From an uncultured Prevotellaceae bacterium (GTDB lineage: Bacteria; Bacteroidota; Bacteroidia; Bacteroidales; Bacteroidaceae): DNA of 64,000 nucleotides. Below, one piece after another: positions 26,346 through 34,625 of this stretch; positions within the stretch are counted from its first letter, which is position 1, and the number at the start of each line of letters is the position of its first letter. The stretch is taken from NCBI GenBank assembly GCA_947168395.1, contig CAMVLT010000001.1, positions 62,001 through 126,000 on the forward strand, in the 5' to 3' direction. Both the position numbers and the translations under genes were made by a program. Below the pieces are notes generated by a model. It made no database searches. It was given only the letters and a program-made list of their open reading frames with translations, and was not told the origin of the DNA.

Positions 26346-27142
26346 CTTTCCCCAAACCTTTCCACTGCTTCATAATAAGTGTCCAAACTGCCGATGTCGA
26401 AACGTCCGGCACTCATCGGCCAGGCATGCATCACGGTGTGCTCCACCATATAGTGGGCCAGGTTCCCCGGCGCATCCTTCCCACAGCCGTTCTCCACCGA
26501 GTGGCGCACCAGGTCGAGGTCTTTCTGCAGGTAGATATAGAACGGCGGCACAGCCCAGTGGCTCTTCGGCACCTGCGGTTTCTCCTCCATACCAAGCACC
26601 CGCCAGTTCTCATCCAACTCCACGACACCCGTCCGTTGCAACTTCTCTATCGACGGTTGCTCATGACACATAATGCACGACGTCTGCTTCTCCAAAGCAA
26701 AGTCCACAAATTCCTGGAACGAGAAAAACAGCAGGTTGTCGGCGGCAACGACCAATAGAGAAGGCCCGGACCCTCCTAAATCCTCCCTGTTTAGGGAGGA
26801 CTTTTTGTCTATGTAGTCGATTGCAAGAAGGAGGTCGTTGACGGCACCAAGACGTGTTTCGTTAGTTGATGTACCATCATCAAGAATCGTTATGGGTTTC
26901 TTCCACCTCCTATCAGGACTTCCCGCTAAACAAGGTGACAAGAGGGGATCTTCCTCAAAAAACTTGGCGAACTTATGGTTCGTCACAATCACATGTTCCG
27001 TAATTTCCGGAATCGCATCTATGTCGTCCAGCATCCTGCTAAGGATGGTCGACTCCCCAATCTTCAGTAATGGCTTCGGAAAGTTCTTCGTCAACTCTCC
27101 TAATCTCGTGGCGTAACCCGCCGCAATAACAATGTTAATCAC
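26342..27142 (-). CDS. Sugar-1-phosphate nucleotidyltransferase
   Basis: 266 residues. N-terminus MINIVIAAGYATRLGELTKN is the signature of nucleotide-sugar pyrophosphorylases, with FPKPLLKIGE carrying the catalytic Lys-region of the same family. Later VVAADNLLFF and EEKPQVPKSHWAVPPFYIY match the sugar-binding and metal-binding parts. It would make an NDP-sugar from a sugar 1-phosphate and NTP. Its neighbours are a galacturonokinase-like GHMP kinase and a UDP-uronate epimerase, so a uronic acid 1-phosphate is a likely substrate (inference). The frame is interrupted at two places by palindromic-element peptide (SLNREDLGG near residue 115-123 and a degenerate PCLAGSPD near 70). Confidence 0.82.
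   Translation of the reverse strand: MINIVIAAGYATRLGELTKNFPKPLLKIGESTILSRMLDDIDAIPEITEHVIVTNHKFAKFFEEDPLLSPCLAGSPDRRWKKPITILDDGTSTNETRLGAVNDLLLAIDYIDKKSSLNREDLGGSGPSLLVVAADNLLFFSFQEFVDFALEKQTSCIMCHEQPSIEKLQRTGVVELDENWRVLGMEEKPQVPKSHWAVPPFYIYLQKDLDLVRHSVENGCGKDAPGNLAHYMVEHTVMHAWPMSAGRFDIGSLDTYYEAVERFGER
26769..26801. repeat. In-frame palindromic element inside the nucleotidyltransferase gene
   Basis: TCCTCCCTGTTTAGGGAGGA at 26781-26800 is a palindrome with an 8-bp stem and the same TGTTTA core as the uvrA element. The upstream CCCTCC also matches. A weaker relic lies at 26906-26950. Confidence 0.75.
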
Positions 27143-27211
27143 ACTTTATTTAATTGATTTATTCCTTTTCTGTCAAACGAATGTTTTAAGCAAATACGTT
27201 ACTCTAATAAC

Positions 27212-27290
27212 GGCCTGAAAGGCCAACATACTCCCAGCCCAGGGCATCGCCCTGGGTAATTGCGATGATGAGGACACGCCCTGAAAGGGC
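27212..27290. repeat. Left REP palindrome triplet
   Basis: Units at 27212-27224 (GGCCTGAAAGGCC), 27238-27256 (8-bp stem, ATC loop) and 27278-27290 (GCCCTGAAAGGGC). No coding frame is seen. Confidence 0.8.
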
Positions 27291-27305
27291 AAAAGCCAAA
27301 AACCG

Positions 27306-27761
27306 TTAGTCGGTAAACACGTATCGTTCATCATATTGGACATGGTATAACTTCAAAAAACTCAGATACTCATCATGAAACGATGTCTGCTTGTGATGCA
27401 GCTTCTGGTTATCCACATACTCCAATGTCTTTTGTAAAACTGATTCACTAACTGAGAATGCCGCATATCCCCCCTGCCATTCAAACATACGATAATAATC
27501 ACCCAATGTCTTTATCCATCGGCTGCTATTTCTTTTCACTTCTTCTACCAAATGAGCAACAGTTTCATTCTTTGACAATAGACAAAGAATATGCACATGA
27601 TCAGAAACGCCACCAGTTCGAATGACTTGGCAACCAGTAGAATTAACTAACTGACCGATATAGCTATGCAACCGTTTTAAATGTTCTTCCTGTATCGTAG
27701 GACTGGTAGTCTTGACATGAAAGATAACATGTAGATATATTTTACAAAGTGATTGTGGCAT
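27306..27761 (-). CDS. RAYT / IS200-like Y1 transposase
   Basis: 151 residues, typical of single-domain Y1 (HUH) transposases. The HUH motif is HVHIL (in SDHVHILC, near residues 49-56) and the N-terminus has HVIFHVKTT. A C-terminal Y-x-x-x-Q stretch (EYVDNQKLHHKQTSFHDEY) carries the expected Tyr nucleophile near residue 115. It should cut single-stranded REP hairpins. It is complete and flanked by matching inverted REP triplets, so it may be active. Confidence 0.88.
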   Translation of the reverse strand: MPQSLCKIYLHVIFHVKTTSPTIQEEHLKRLHSYIGQLVNSTGCQVIRTGGVSDHVHILCLLSKNETVAHLVEEVKRNSSRWIKTLGDYYRMFEWQGGYAAFSVSESVLQKTLEYVDNQKLHHKQTSFHDEYLSFLKLYHVQYDERYVFTD

Positions 27762-27777
27762 AATCTAATCAGCTTTT

Positions 27778-27858
27778 GCCCCTTCAGGGCGAATATATTG
27801 TTCCATACTTATCCCCAGGACGTTGTCCTGGGCTATTAGCTTACGGGCCCTTCAGGCC
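27778..27858. repeat. Right REP palindrome triplet
   Basis: Units at 27778-27790, 27814-27832 (CCCAGGACGTTGTCCTGGG) and 27846-27858, which mirror the left triplet in reverse order and orientation. Confidence 0.8.
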
Positions 27859-27874
27859 AATTTGTTCATCATTA

Positions 27875-29050
27875 TTATTTGTCTTCAAACCTCGCCCCAT
27901 CATCAGGACGCACCCAAAAGACTTGGAAGGTTTTCTCGTATTCTGGGAACTGCTCTAAGTAGCGTTCCGTCAGCGTCTTCTCGATGCTCTCCTTATAAGC
28001 AGGGTCAACCAAAGCTATACAGGCGCCCTTGAAACCGGCACCGCTGAAACGGCCGCCATAGACACCGGGCAACTGCCGCATAATCTCGTAGATGGCAATC
28101 AGCTCGGATGAACCGCACTCATAATTGTGGATGGAACTCTCGCAGGAATCGAAACTCAACTTACCAAACAGCTTCAGGTTACCCGTCTCCCAGGCCGTCA
28201 CGCCCTGCCTCACCCGACGATACTCGCTGTAGAAGTGCTCTGCCCGCCGTGCGAATCGGGCGGGCATGGCGATTCGTGTTTTCTCGAATGTCGTCTTTGG
28301 GATGTCGCGGAGGAATGTCTTGTCGAACGTCTTCAACGGCTGGTCCATATAGGCCAGCATGTTCCATGCCGCCGTCTTACACTCAAACACCCTTAGGTTA
28401 TAGTCGGAGTTCACCAAGCTGCGTGTCAGTCCCGAGAAGAAGATACCGATCTCGAAGAGGCCCTCCAAACCACCCTGTTTAGAGAGGCTTGCGTTGGCAC
28501 TACCGAACTTGATGTGCCGGTATTCGTTGGTGTCACAGTCTAAGAAGAGAAGTTCATCCTTCTTTCCCAAGGCGATACATGCCTGATCCAACAGTCCGTT
28601 GTTCAGTCCGATGTACTCACGTTCCGCCTCCGACGCAATCTTCACCACCTCAAAAGGTTTCAGCGTGATGTCGTTGGCCTTGGCAAAAGCCATCACGTAG
28701 GCTATCAACACTGCCGCCGATGACGACAGACCACCCACGGGCAACGACCCTTGGATGACACCCTCGATACCCTTCACCAGTTCAAACCGCTTCCGAAGTG
28801 CGTACTTGGCACCACGGGCATAGTCCCCCCAATGGTGCTCCCTGACTTGCGTCGGGGTGTTCACATGGAATTCCACATCCCCTTCAAAAGTGCGAGAGGA
28901 CAGCTTGACCAAGCCATCCTCTCGTATATTGAACCACAAATCAATGCCCTTGTTGATGGCAAACCCCGTCACCAGTCCATGCTGATGATCCACATGTGCT
29001 CCCAACGGACACACCCTGTAAGGAGCAAAAATATGATACAGATAATCCAT
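27875..29050 (-). CDS. GHMP kinase, galacturonokinase-like
   Basis: 391 residues. The N-terminal substrate motif APYRVCPLGAHVDHQHG resembles what I recall of galacturonokinase rather than ordinary galactokinase (GRxNLIGEHTD). The ATP motif PVGGLSSSAAV (near residues 107-117) and the late GGRFSGAGFKGACI loop are classic GHMP motifs. It probably phosphorylates a uronic or hexose sugar at C1, feeding the nucleotidyltransferase and epimerase on the other side of the RAYT unit. Residues about 189-197 (LSKQGGLEG) fall in a degenerate palindromic element (28461). The exact sugar is inference. Confidence 0.75.
   Translation of the reverse strand: MDYLYHIFAPYRVCPLGAHVDHQHGLVTGFAINKGIDLWFNIREDGLVKLSSRTFEGDVEFHVNTPTQVREHHWGDYARGAKYALRKRFELVKGIEGVIQGSLPVGGLSSSAAVLIAYVMAFAKANDITLKPFEVVKIASEAEREYIGLNNGLLDQACIALGKKDELLFLDCDTNEYRHIKFGSANASLSKQGGLEGLFEIGIFFSGLTRSLVNSDYNLRVFECKTAAWNMLAYMDQPLKTFDKTFLRDIPKTTFEKTRIAMPARFARRAEHFYSEYRRVRQGVTAWETGNLKLFGKLSFDSCESSIHNYECGSSELIAIYEIMRQLPGVYGGRFSGAGFKGACIALVDPAYKESIEKTLTERYLEQFPEYEKTFQVFWVRPDDGARFEDK
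28461..28487. repeat. Degenerate palindromic element inside the GHMP kinase gene
   Basis: The sequence keeps CCCTGTTTAG and a following GAGG but has lost full pairing. It has the same reading frame as the surrounding gene. Confidence 0.45.
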
Positions 29051-29065
29051 CGATGTGAATCAAAT

Positions 29066-30481
29066 TTAGTACGCATTCTTGTCATGGACGAATATGGTCT
29101 TCGCCGTCATCCACATAATACGGATATCCAACCACACGCTCCAGTTCTCCATATACCAGATGTCACGCTTCACACGTCCCTCCATCTGCCACAGCTCCTT
29201 CGTCTCCCCCCGGAACCCTGTCACCTGAGCCCAGCCGGTCACACCAGGTTTCACGAAGTGGCGCACCATGTACTTGCTAATCAGCTGACTGTACATCTCC
29301 GTATGAGCCAACATGTGCGGCCTCGGTCCCACAATCGACATATCGCCCTTCAGCACATTCCAGAACTGCGGGAACTCGTCGACATTCGTCTTTCTCATAA
29401 AGTTACCGAACGGATATTTCCTCGGGTCGTTCTCCGTCGCCTGCACCTTGTCAGCATCAGCATTCACATGCATCGACCGGAACTTATAGCAATAGAACTC
29501 CTTGCCATCCAGTCCCGTCCTCAACTGCTTGAAGAACAGCGGACCCGGGCTCTGTGTCTTGATGATAATCCAGATGATCGGGAAGAAGGGAAGCAGACAA
29601 AGCAAGGCCACACTCGACACCACAATGTCAAACGTCCGCTTTATAAACTTATTCAACGGATTCTCTAACGGATTCTCGTACGTCGTGAATATTTCGATAT
29701 CATCCAACAGTTCCCGCTTCAGGTTGATGCCCAACGTCTCTACCGATACTGGCACATAATAGAACCGCACCACATTCCGGTCACAGAAATCGGAAATTTT
29801 TCTGATGGTATCACGCTGCGTTCGGGATAGCGACACATAGATTTCATCCACATTGTGTTGGGCATCATGATTGAATCCTTCGGTCATAAATTCTGCTAAC
29901 GTACCAAGCCTCGTCAATTGAGTGCCTTCAGGCATATTCTCAATATCATGATCAGCATAATACCCCAGCATCCTGTAGCCCTTGGAAGCATCACTCATCA
30001 ATTTCTCATTAACACTGAGCAACTCAGGGTCAGCACCTACAAACAGTACTCGACGTATGTTGCGGCCAGCCAATCGATAGGCCTTGATAATCTGGCGCTC
30101 AATGAAGCGCGCCATTAGCAACGTCGCTCCCAGAGTAACGCCATACACCATCAACTGCATTCCAACCTTTGTATTGTGAAGGCTTATACCCTTCATAATC
30201 AAGTATGCCAACAAAATTGTTAAAGCAACCAAGCCCAATACTCGTTTGATGATGTCACCAACCGAGACAATACGCATGTGGATAATGGGTGGCCTGTAAA
30301 ATTGCCCTACCAGCAGGGCCACATTCAGAGTAATCAGGAAGATACGCTCCTTCTGGAACGCCCATGCCTCCATTGGCGGAAAATACAGGAAGAATAATAG
30401 CAACAGGACATTCAATATGACGAAGTCCCCTACGATGACTATATCCCTTATCAAATTGTTGGAATGACTATTTGAACGCAT
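29066..30481 (-). CDS. Undecaprenyl-phosphate sugar-1-phosphate transferase
   Basis: 471 residues. Four or five membrane segments in the first 140 residues, a CoA-binding-like central domain, then the bacterial sugar transferase domain from about residue 275: RTFDIVVSSVALLCLLPF, GPLFFKQLRTG, YKFRSMHVNADADK, TNVDEFPQFWNVLKGDMSIVGPRP. This is the polyprenyl glycosylphosphotransferase that attaches the first sugar of a repeat unit to the lipid carrier. It follows the nucleotidyltransferase-fold gene by 11 bases and the GHMP kinase by 15 bases, within the polysaccharide region. Confidence 0.92.
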   Translation of the reverse strand: MRSNSHSNNLIRDIVIVGDFVILNVLLLLFFLYFPPMEAWAFQKERIFLITLNVALLVGQFYRPPIIHMRIVSVGDIIKRVLGLVALTILLAYLIMKGISLHNTKVGMQLMVYGVTLGATLLMARFIERQIIKAYRLAGRNIRRVLFVGADPELLSVNEKLMSDASKGYRMLGYYADHDIENMPEGTQLTRLGTLAEFMTEGFNHDAQHNVDEIYVSLSRTQRDTIRKISDFCDRNVVRFYYVPVSVETLGINLKRELLDDIEIFTTYENPLENPLNKFIKRTFDIVVSSVALLCLLPFFPIIWIIIKTQSPGPLFFKQLRTGLDGKEFYCYKFRSMHVNADADKVQATENDPRKYPFGNFMRKTNVDEFPQFWNVLKGDMSIVGPRPHMLAHTEMYSQLISKYMVRHFVKPGVTGWAQVTGFRGETKELWQMEGRVKRDIWYMENWSVWLDIRIMWMTAKTIFVHDKNAY

Positions 30482-30492
30482 ATTAATTGGTC

Positions 30493-31575
30493 TTAATTTT
30501 TATTCAGGAATCTCCAGAAGAAGAACCACGTTCTGACCAATGGTTCTGACAATGCTTCTGTTGGGTATTTCGTTATCAGATGTAGACTTCTGTGGCTCAA
30601 CCGAAAGTATCGGTGTGCGACCGATTCGTTTTCTGGAACCACATACCGTTCATCGTTATGTCCGAAGTTCCCGCTTTGCAATACTTCCGACAACAGGAAC
30701 TCGCCCGCTTTCTTGTTTGGCTCCACAATGCAGAAATCATCTTGCAGTCCGAATACCCTCTGCAAGACATACATCACGGCTCCGGCAAACTTATACATTC
30801 CCAAAGATCGCAATGCTTTCCGGTCATAATTGTTTTCCTCTTCCGTAAATCCACAACGTAACACATAATAATAATCCATCAGCTGCCTGAGGCCAATGCC
30901 TTCAGAAAAGAGGTGTTTATAGATATGCGAAAGTATGAAAATGCGATTGAACGGTAACGTTGGCACACAAACTGTCCCTGCTCCGCCAGGCAATTCCACT
31001 TCATGTCCAAATTGTTCTTCTGCCTGCTCCTTGAACCAACGTTGTAGATGTTTGTTAGCCCATGGGGCAAACATATACGATGGTGTAAAATGTACTTCCA
31101 CCAAGGTCTTTTGGAAAATTGGGAAATCAATATGTATCTTACGCAACTTTTGGCCAGGACAAACACTGTTGACATAATCAACAATCTCCCTCCTGCTGCC
31201 TTCTATCCAAATATCAATGTCACCTGCTATTCGCAAAAACGGATTTGGGTAAAGGCTGGCCATACCTTGGCCTTTCAACACACACCCTCGGAAACCTGCC
31301 TTTCGGAATCGGTCGAAGACCGTAACGACTTCTGCATTTATCGTTTCGTTCTTCTGCTTTATCCGCTCTGTCTGTGCATACCATTTCATCAGCAGTTTCT
31401 TCTCTGGCCGACGCTCCTTGGGCAACTTTTCTATACCCATAAACAACACGCCTATAATGGTCTGCTTTTTGGCAAACCCATACATTTCTTCCCAGTCTAT
31501 TTCTTCAGTAGGCGCAAACTGAGCTATGCTGCCTATCGAGTATTTGACAAACTCAAATATAGTTTCTGTTCTCAT
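30493..31575 (-). CDS. Nucleotidyltransferase-fold protein
   Basis: 360 residues from MRTETIFEFVKYSIG; an upstream TTG (31593) overlaps the preceding gene. Features of the PF14907-type nucleotidyltransferase family are visible: a VVTVFDRFRKAGFRGCVLKGQG region (Lys-Gly before) and RIAGDIDIWIEGSRRE, the (G/S)D-x-D-x pattern of the nucleotidyltransferase fold. Such proteins are common beside Bacteroidota polysaccharide genes, role unknown. It starts 10 bases after the WecG gene stop, consistent with coupling. Confidence 0.75.
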   Translation of the reverse strand: MRTETIFEFVKYSIGSIAQFAPTEEIDWEEMYGFAKKQTIIGVLFMGIEKLPKERRPEKKLLMKWYAQTERIKQKNETINAEVVTVFDRFRKAGFRGCVLKGQGMASLYPNPFLRIAGDIDIWIEGSRREIVDYVNSVCPGQKLRKIHIDFPIFQKTLVEVHFTPSYMFAPWANKHLQRWFKEQAEEQFGHEVELPGGAGTVCVPTLPFNRIFILSHIYKHLFSEGIGLRQLMDYYYVLRCGFTEEENNYDRKALRSLGMYKFAGAVMYVLQRVFGLQDDFCIVEPNKKAGEFLLSEVLQSGNFGHNDERYVVPENESVAHRYFRLSHRSLHLITKYPTEALSEPLVRTWFFFWRFLNKN

Positions 31576-31585
31576 TCCTGTTCTT

Positions 31586-32341
31586 TCATTCAAAAGGATT
31601 CCGATACACCCCCAACAACTGTTTCCCGAAGTACCAGAAGAACTTCATGTCATCAACAAAATAGCGCTTGAACAGCCGCTTCGGCTCCTTGCAAAACCGA
31701 TAGAACCATTCCAAGTACATTTTCTGCCATATTTTCGGAGCACGTTTCACATTTCCTGCCTCAAAATCTATTGTTGCCCCTAACGCCATCCATATTTTCA
31801 CTCCGGGCATCTGCTCTTTATGGGCATAAATCCACTTTTCCTGTTTCGGACAGCCTACACAGACGGGTACCACATTGGCCCCCGACGCATTGATCATCCT
31901 TACTATCTCCTCGTTCTCTTCTGGCTTCTCGTCAAATCCATAGCTCGGCGAACATGCTCCGACAACTATCTGCCGTCCTACCTTCCGGTTGATGTTTTCC
32001 ATAGCACGCTGGGCAACACCATCCATGCCTCCTAACAAGAATATCCTGCAATTCTCGTCATCTTTATGATGCATATAGAACGCTGGGAAGAAACTACTTC
32101 CGGGAATAGCCTGAGGCAATGGCGTAGGTAATAGTTTCGCAAAAAGATACAGCAGTCGGCTGTCACATATCACCCATTCCGTCCTTCTGTACAGCTCATA
32201 CAGTTCCCTATTCGTCTGCAACTGCACCAGATGATCGATGTTCGGTGTAACCACGACCCCATGATGCAGTTCCCTTAACAGTTCCTGCTGGGTAACTGCC
32301 ACCACCTCAGTATTCAATATCTTGATTTTCTCCAACTGCAC
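31586..32341 (-). CDS. WecG/TagA/CpsF-family glycosyltransferase
   Basis: 251 residues if a GTG at 32341 is used; TTG starts at 32335 or 32401 are alternatives, and the region up to 32401 reads through iteron sequence (CRQCRQ), so the later start is favoured. Family hallmarks: VVVTPNIDHLVQL near the start, ICDSRLLYL, GGMDGVAQRAMENINRK, VCVGCPKQEKWI and the C-terminal KRAPKIWQKMYLEWFYRFCKEPKRLFKRY. GT26 enzymes add ManNAcA or similar sugars to a lipid-linked intermediate. It heads the 31.6-25.1 kb polysaccharide group. Confidence 0.85.
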   Translation of the reverse strand: MQLEKIKILNTEVVAVTQQELLRELHHGVVVTPNIDHLVQLQTNRELYELYRRTEWVICDSRLLYLFAKLLPTPLPQAIPGSSFFPAFYMHHKDDENCRIFLLGGMDGVAQRAMENINRKVGRQIVVGACSPSYGFDEKPEENEEIVRMINASGANVVPVCVGCPKQEKWIYAHKEQMPGVKIWMALGATIDFEAGNVKRAPKIWQKMYLEWFYRFCKEPKRLFKRYFVDDMKFFWYFGKQLLGVYRNPFE

Positions 32342-32354
32342 AATTTTTGATTTT

Positions 32355-32438
32355 TGTCTACATTGTCTACATTTAACCGCAAATACCTGATATTCTGACA
32401 ATTAAATTATGTAGGCAATATGTAGACAATGTAGACAA
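32355..32438. repeat. Left inverted iterons (TGTCTACAT)
   Basis: Two TGTCTACAT units in tandem (32355-32373) face two ATGTAGACA units (32420-32438), preceded by one variant ATGTAGGCA (32409-32417). The block lies between the VirE stop and the WecG start and probably contains the WecG promoter region. The same design is found at 35101-35186. Confidence 0.85.
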
Positions 32439-34520
32439 CTATTTCTTTTTGCGTACCAGATAGAGCATTCCCCTCGTAATCCGCTTCTGCAGGAGGCCCG
32501 GCATGTTTTTCAGATGCCGCCCGAAAGCCGTCACGCTGTTGGCTTTCAGCCCGGCTCCTGCTATACGACGCAGTTCATCATAGATAGCCGTCGGCGACAT
32601 CCACTCACCCTTCTCCTCATCCTGCACCGCCTCAAAGTACTCGTTGAAGTACTGTACGGCGGGTGGCACAATCTGGAACTGGAGGTTATGCTCCATCAGT
32701 TCTTTGACCTCCTCGGGGCTGAACCACCAGTCTATCTCCCTGTTCAGCACCATCTGGTAAGCCTGACCATACAGCCCCTCGTAGTTGGGCTTGTAACTCG
32801 TATCGATGGGAGCCGTCAGCCTGACACAAATGAACCGCCGACTGCCCGTCGGGTCGCTCAGCACATTCGACTCGTTGGTTGTCGAGATGAACGAGGCATT
32901 ACGTTTGAACTCCTCCACGTGTTTGCCGTAGGGCCGCTTGATTTTCACATTCGGCAGTTGGATGATATTCTTCAAGAATCCCTCCTGCAGTTTGGGACTG
33001 ATGCTGTTAAACTCGTCCAAGTTTATCAGCAGGAAGCTGTGCATGGACTGCAGCGTCGTCCGTTTTTCGCTGACGTCCAGATTCTCCAGGAATCCCCAGC
33101 GCAGTTCCTTCGGCAATATCATGCGGCAGAAGGTCGTCTTGCCGTCGCCCTGTGGCGAAATCAGCAGCGGCACCACCGAGTTACCGTATTCCTGGGTGGT
33201 ATACATCCATTGCGCAACCATTCCCACGAACCACTTCTTGAACCAATGCTCCCACTGCGGAATATTGCAGGGTACACATCGTGCCAACAGGGCGATATGA
33301 TCCGTCTTTCCATCCCACTTGTCGGAGGCATGTACCAAAAAGTCGCCAACGGGGTCGCTCTTTCGGATCATGTCGGAGTGTACATAACGGCGCACGTCCT
33401 TTTCCTTCACGTCGAGGTTCGCCAGCCGCGCCTGCAGCGTAATGCCGTTGATGGCATTCTCGTCGCACGCCTGCCAGCCCACCGACCAAGTGTTGTTGGG
33501 GCGGTACTCCGTATAGCCCATCACCGTATTGTAGCGGAACACGTAGCGAGTTTGCAGGAAACCTATCAGCCGCCGGGTCTCACGGCTCACCATATCTCCC
33601 CCACCCTGCCGCTTCGGCCGCTCTTCGGAATAGACAGCCGAGACAATGGCACGGAACGTATCCTCGTCGTATATCTTCTTGTAAACGTGGTGGTTTCGTA
33701 TATGCAGAAAAGCCTCCTCTTCTGGCACGCCCATCTCGCAGAGCTGCCGCGACAACTCCGTGATATAAGCATCATAGCGTTGCGACTCTATCACGTCGGC
33801 CGTCTCCTCGTAGGCCACCTCAGCAGCCCGCCGATACATCAGCTCATAAGTGGCATAGAGTTGCTGGTCAAACTCGCGCAGCTCCTCAACCACCGTCTCT
33901 TTCGCATCCTGATGTCCCAACGAGAGCGACACCTGCAACGGTGTTGCCTGATCATTGTAATAAGGTTTTGCATCCAGCGTCATCAGGAAACTGCTTCTGG
34001 CCGAAACCGTCTGACGTTCAATAGGTTTTGGAAGCAGACCACTGTATGCACCGAAGGCAGCTTCGTATGCCGTCTGGCAGAATATGTTCATTTCCGACTC
34101 CGTTCGAGGCAATGCAGCACCATCTTTACGGGCCACCGACACCAGTATCTCAACGCTCCGACCGTCTGCCCCCATAAAAGCGGCAAACGTGGTAGGCAGC
34201 ATCATCGAAGCCTCCTTCACCGCCTCCACATCGTCCTTTCTCATCAGGCTACCCACATGCAGGACCACCAGCCCATTCATGGCAACAATCTCCAAGTTGC
34301 CATTCTCGCTCTTGGCCAACTCCACCGATGGGTATATCCTGGCCACTGGTGTCCGCAGCTCATAACCTTCTGTTGCCCCGTTTCTGGCGAAGTATTCGCG
34401 TAGTCCGGCAATGTCGCCGGCTTTGGTATCAGTCTGAATACGTTCCAGAAACCACTCCGCCGACTTCACCGTCAGGTGCTGCACCCTCTTCTTATCTGTT
34501 CTGACTATCGAAAACCTCAT
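32439..34520 (-). CDS. BT4734/VirE-type primase-helicase
   Basis: 693 residues. The first ~230 residues are the BT4734-like N-terminal domain typical of Bacteroidota VirE proteins; the C-terminal half is a D5/VirE-type SF3-like ATPase with Walker A SPQGDGKTTF, Walker B SFLLINLDEFN and a STTNESNVLSDPTGSRRF sensor region. These proteins travel with integrated plasmids and islands and often lie near capsule loci; their role (replication initiation or priming) is inferred from the domains. The gene and the DUF6078-like gene are bracketed on both sides by TGTCTACAT iterons. Confidence 0.85.
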   Translation of the reverse strand: MRFSIVRTDKKRVQHLTVKSAEWFLERIQTDTKAGDIAGLREYFARNGATEGYELRTPVARIYPSVELAKSENGNLEIVAMNGLVVLHVGSLMRKDDVEAVKEASMMLPTTFAAFMGADGRSVEILVSVARKDGAALPRTESEMNIFCQTAYEAAFGAYSGLLPKPIERQTVSARSSFLMTLDAKPYYNDQATPLQVSLSLGHQDAKETVVEELREFDQQLYATYELMYRRAAEVAYEETADVIESQRYDAYITELSRQLCEMGVPEEEAFLHIRNHHVYKKIYDEDTFRAIVSAVYSEERPKRQGGGDMVSRETRRLIGFLQTRYVFRYNTVMGYTEYRPNNTWSVGWQACDENAINGITLQARLANLDVKEKDVRRYVHSDMIRKSDPVGDFLVHASDKWDGKTDHIALLARCVPCNIPQWEHWFKKWFVGMVAQWMYTTQEYGNSVVPLLISPQGDGKTTFCRMILPKELRWGFLENLDVSEKRTTLQSMHSFLLINLDEFNSISPKLQEGFLKNIIQLPNVKIKRPYGKHVEEFKRNASFISTTNESNVLSDPTGSRRFICVRLTAPIDTSYKPNYEGLYGQAYQMVLNREIDWWFSPEEVKELMEHNLQFQIVPPAVQYFNEYFEAVQDEEKGEWMSPTAIYDELRRIAGAGLKANSVTAFGRHLKNMPGLLQKRITRGMLYLVRKKK

Positions 34521-34563
34521 CTCTCACCTATCCCTTCTCACTTCTCCCTTACTTCTCTCTTCC

Positions 34564-34622
34564 CTCCACGGGGTGGAGCATTTTACTCCATGGGGTGGAG
34601 GGAATTGCTCCAGGGGGTGGAG
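34564..34622. repeat. Three 22-bp palindromic repeats (CTCCAnGGGGTGGAG)
   Basis: CTCCACGGGGTGGAG, CTCCATGGGGTGGAG and CTCCAGGGGGTGGAG start at 34564, 34586 and 34608, an exact 22-bp period. Each unit is an imperfect palindrome. The array fills most of the gap between the VirE start and the DUF6078-like stop. Confidence 0.85.
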
Positions 34623-34625
34623 TTT

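Larger units (their letters stand above)
27212..27858. mobile_element. REP-flanked RAYT transposase unit
   Basis: A RAYT-type transposase gene (27306-27761) is bracketed by three palindromes on the left and three on the right. The right set is the reverse complement, in order, of the left set: a GGCCTGAAAGGCC-like, a CCCAGGGCATCGCCCTGGG-like and a GCCCTGAAAGGGC-like unit. This is the layout of a REP-associated tyrosine transposase that can move its own repeats. It lies between the nucleotidyltransferase and the GHMP kinase. Confidence 0.8.

Noticed and set aside
27875..29050. Plain galactokinase galK
   Set aside because: The expected GRxNLIGEHTD motif is replaced by APYRVCPLGAHVDHQ, so a gene symbol galK is not justified.
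32514..34403. 629-residue open frame on the plus strand opposite the VirE gene
   Set aside because: It mirrors VirE codon composition, has no domain motif and no promoter or start context; it is a shadow of the coding strand.
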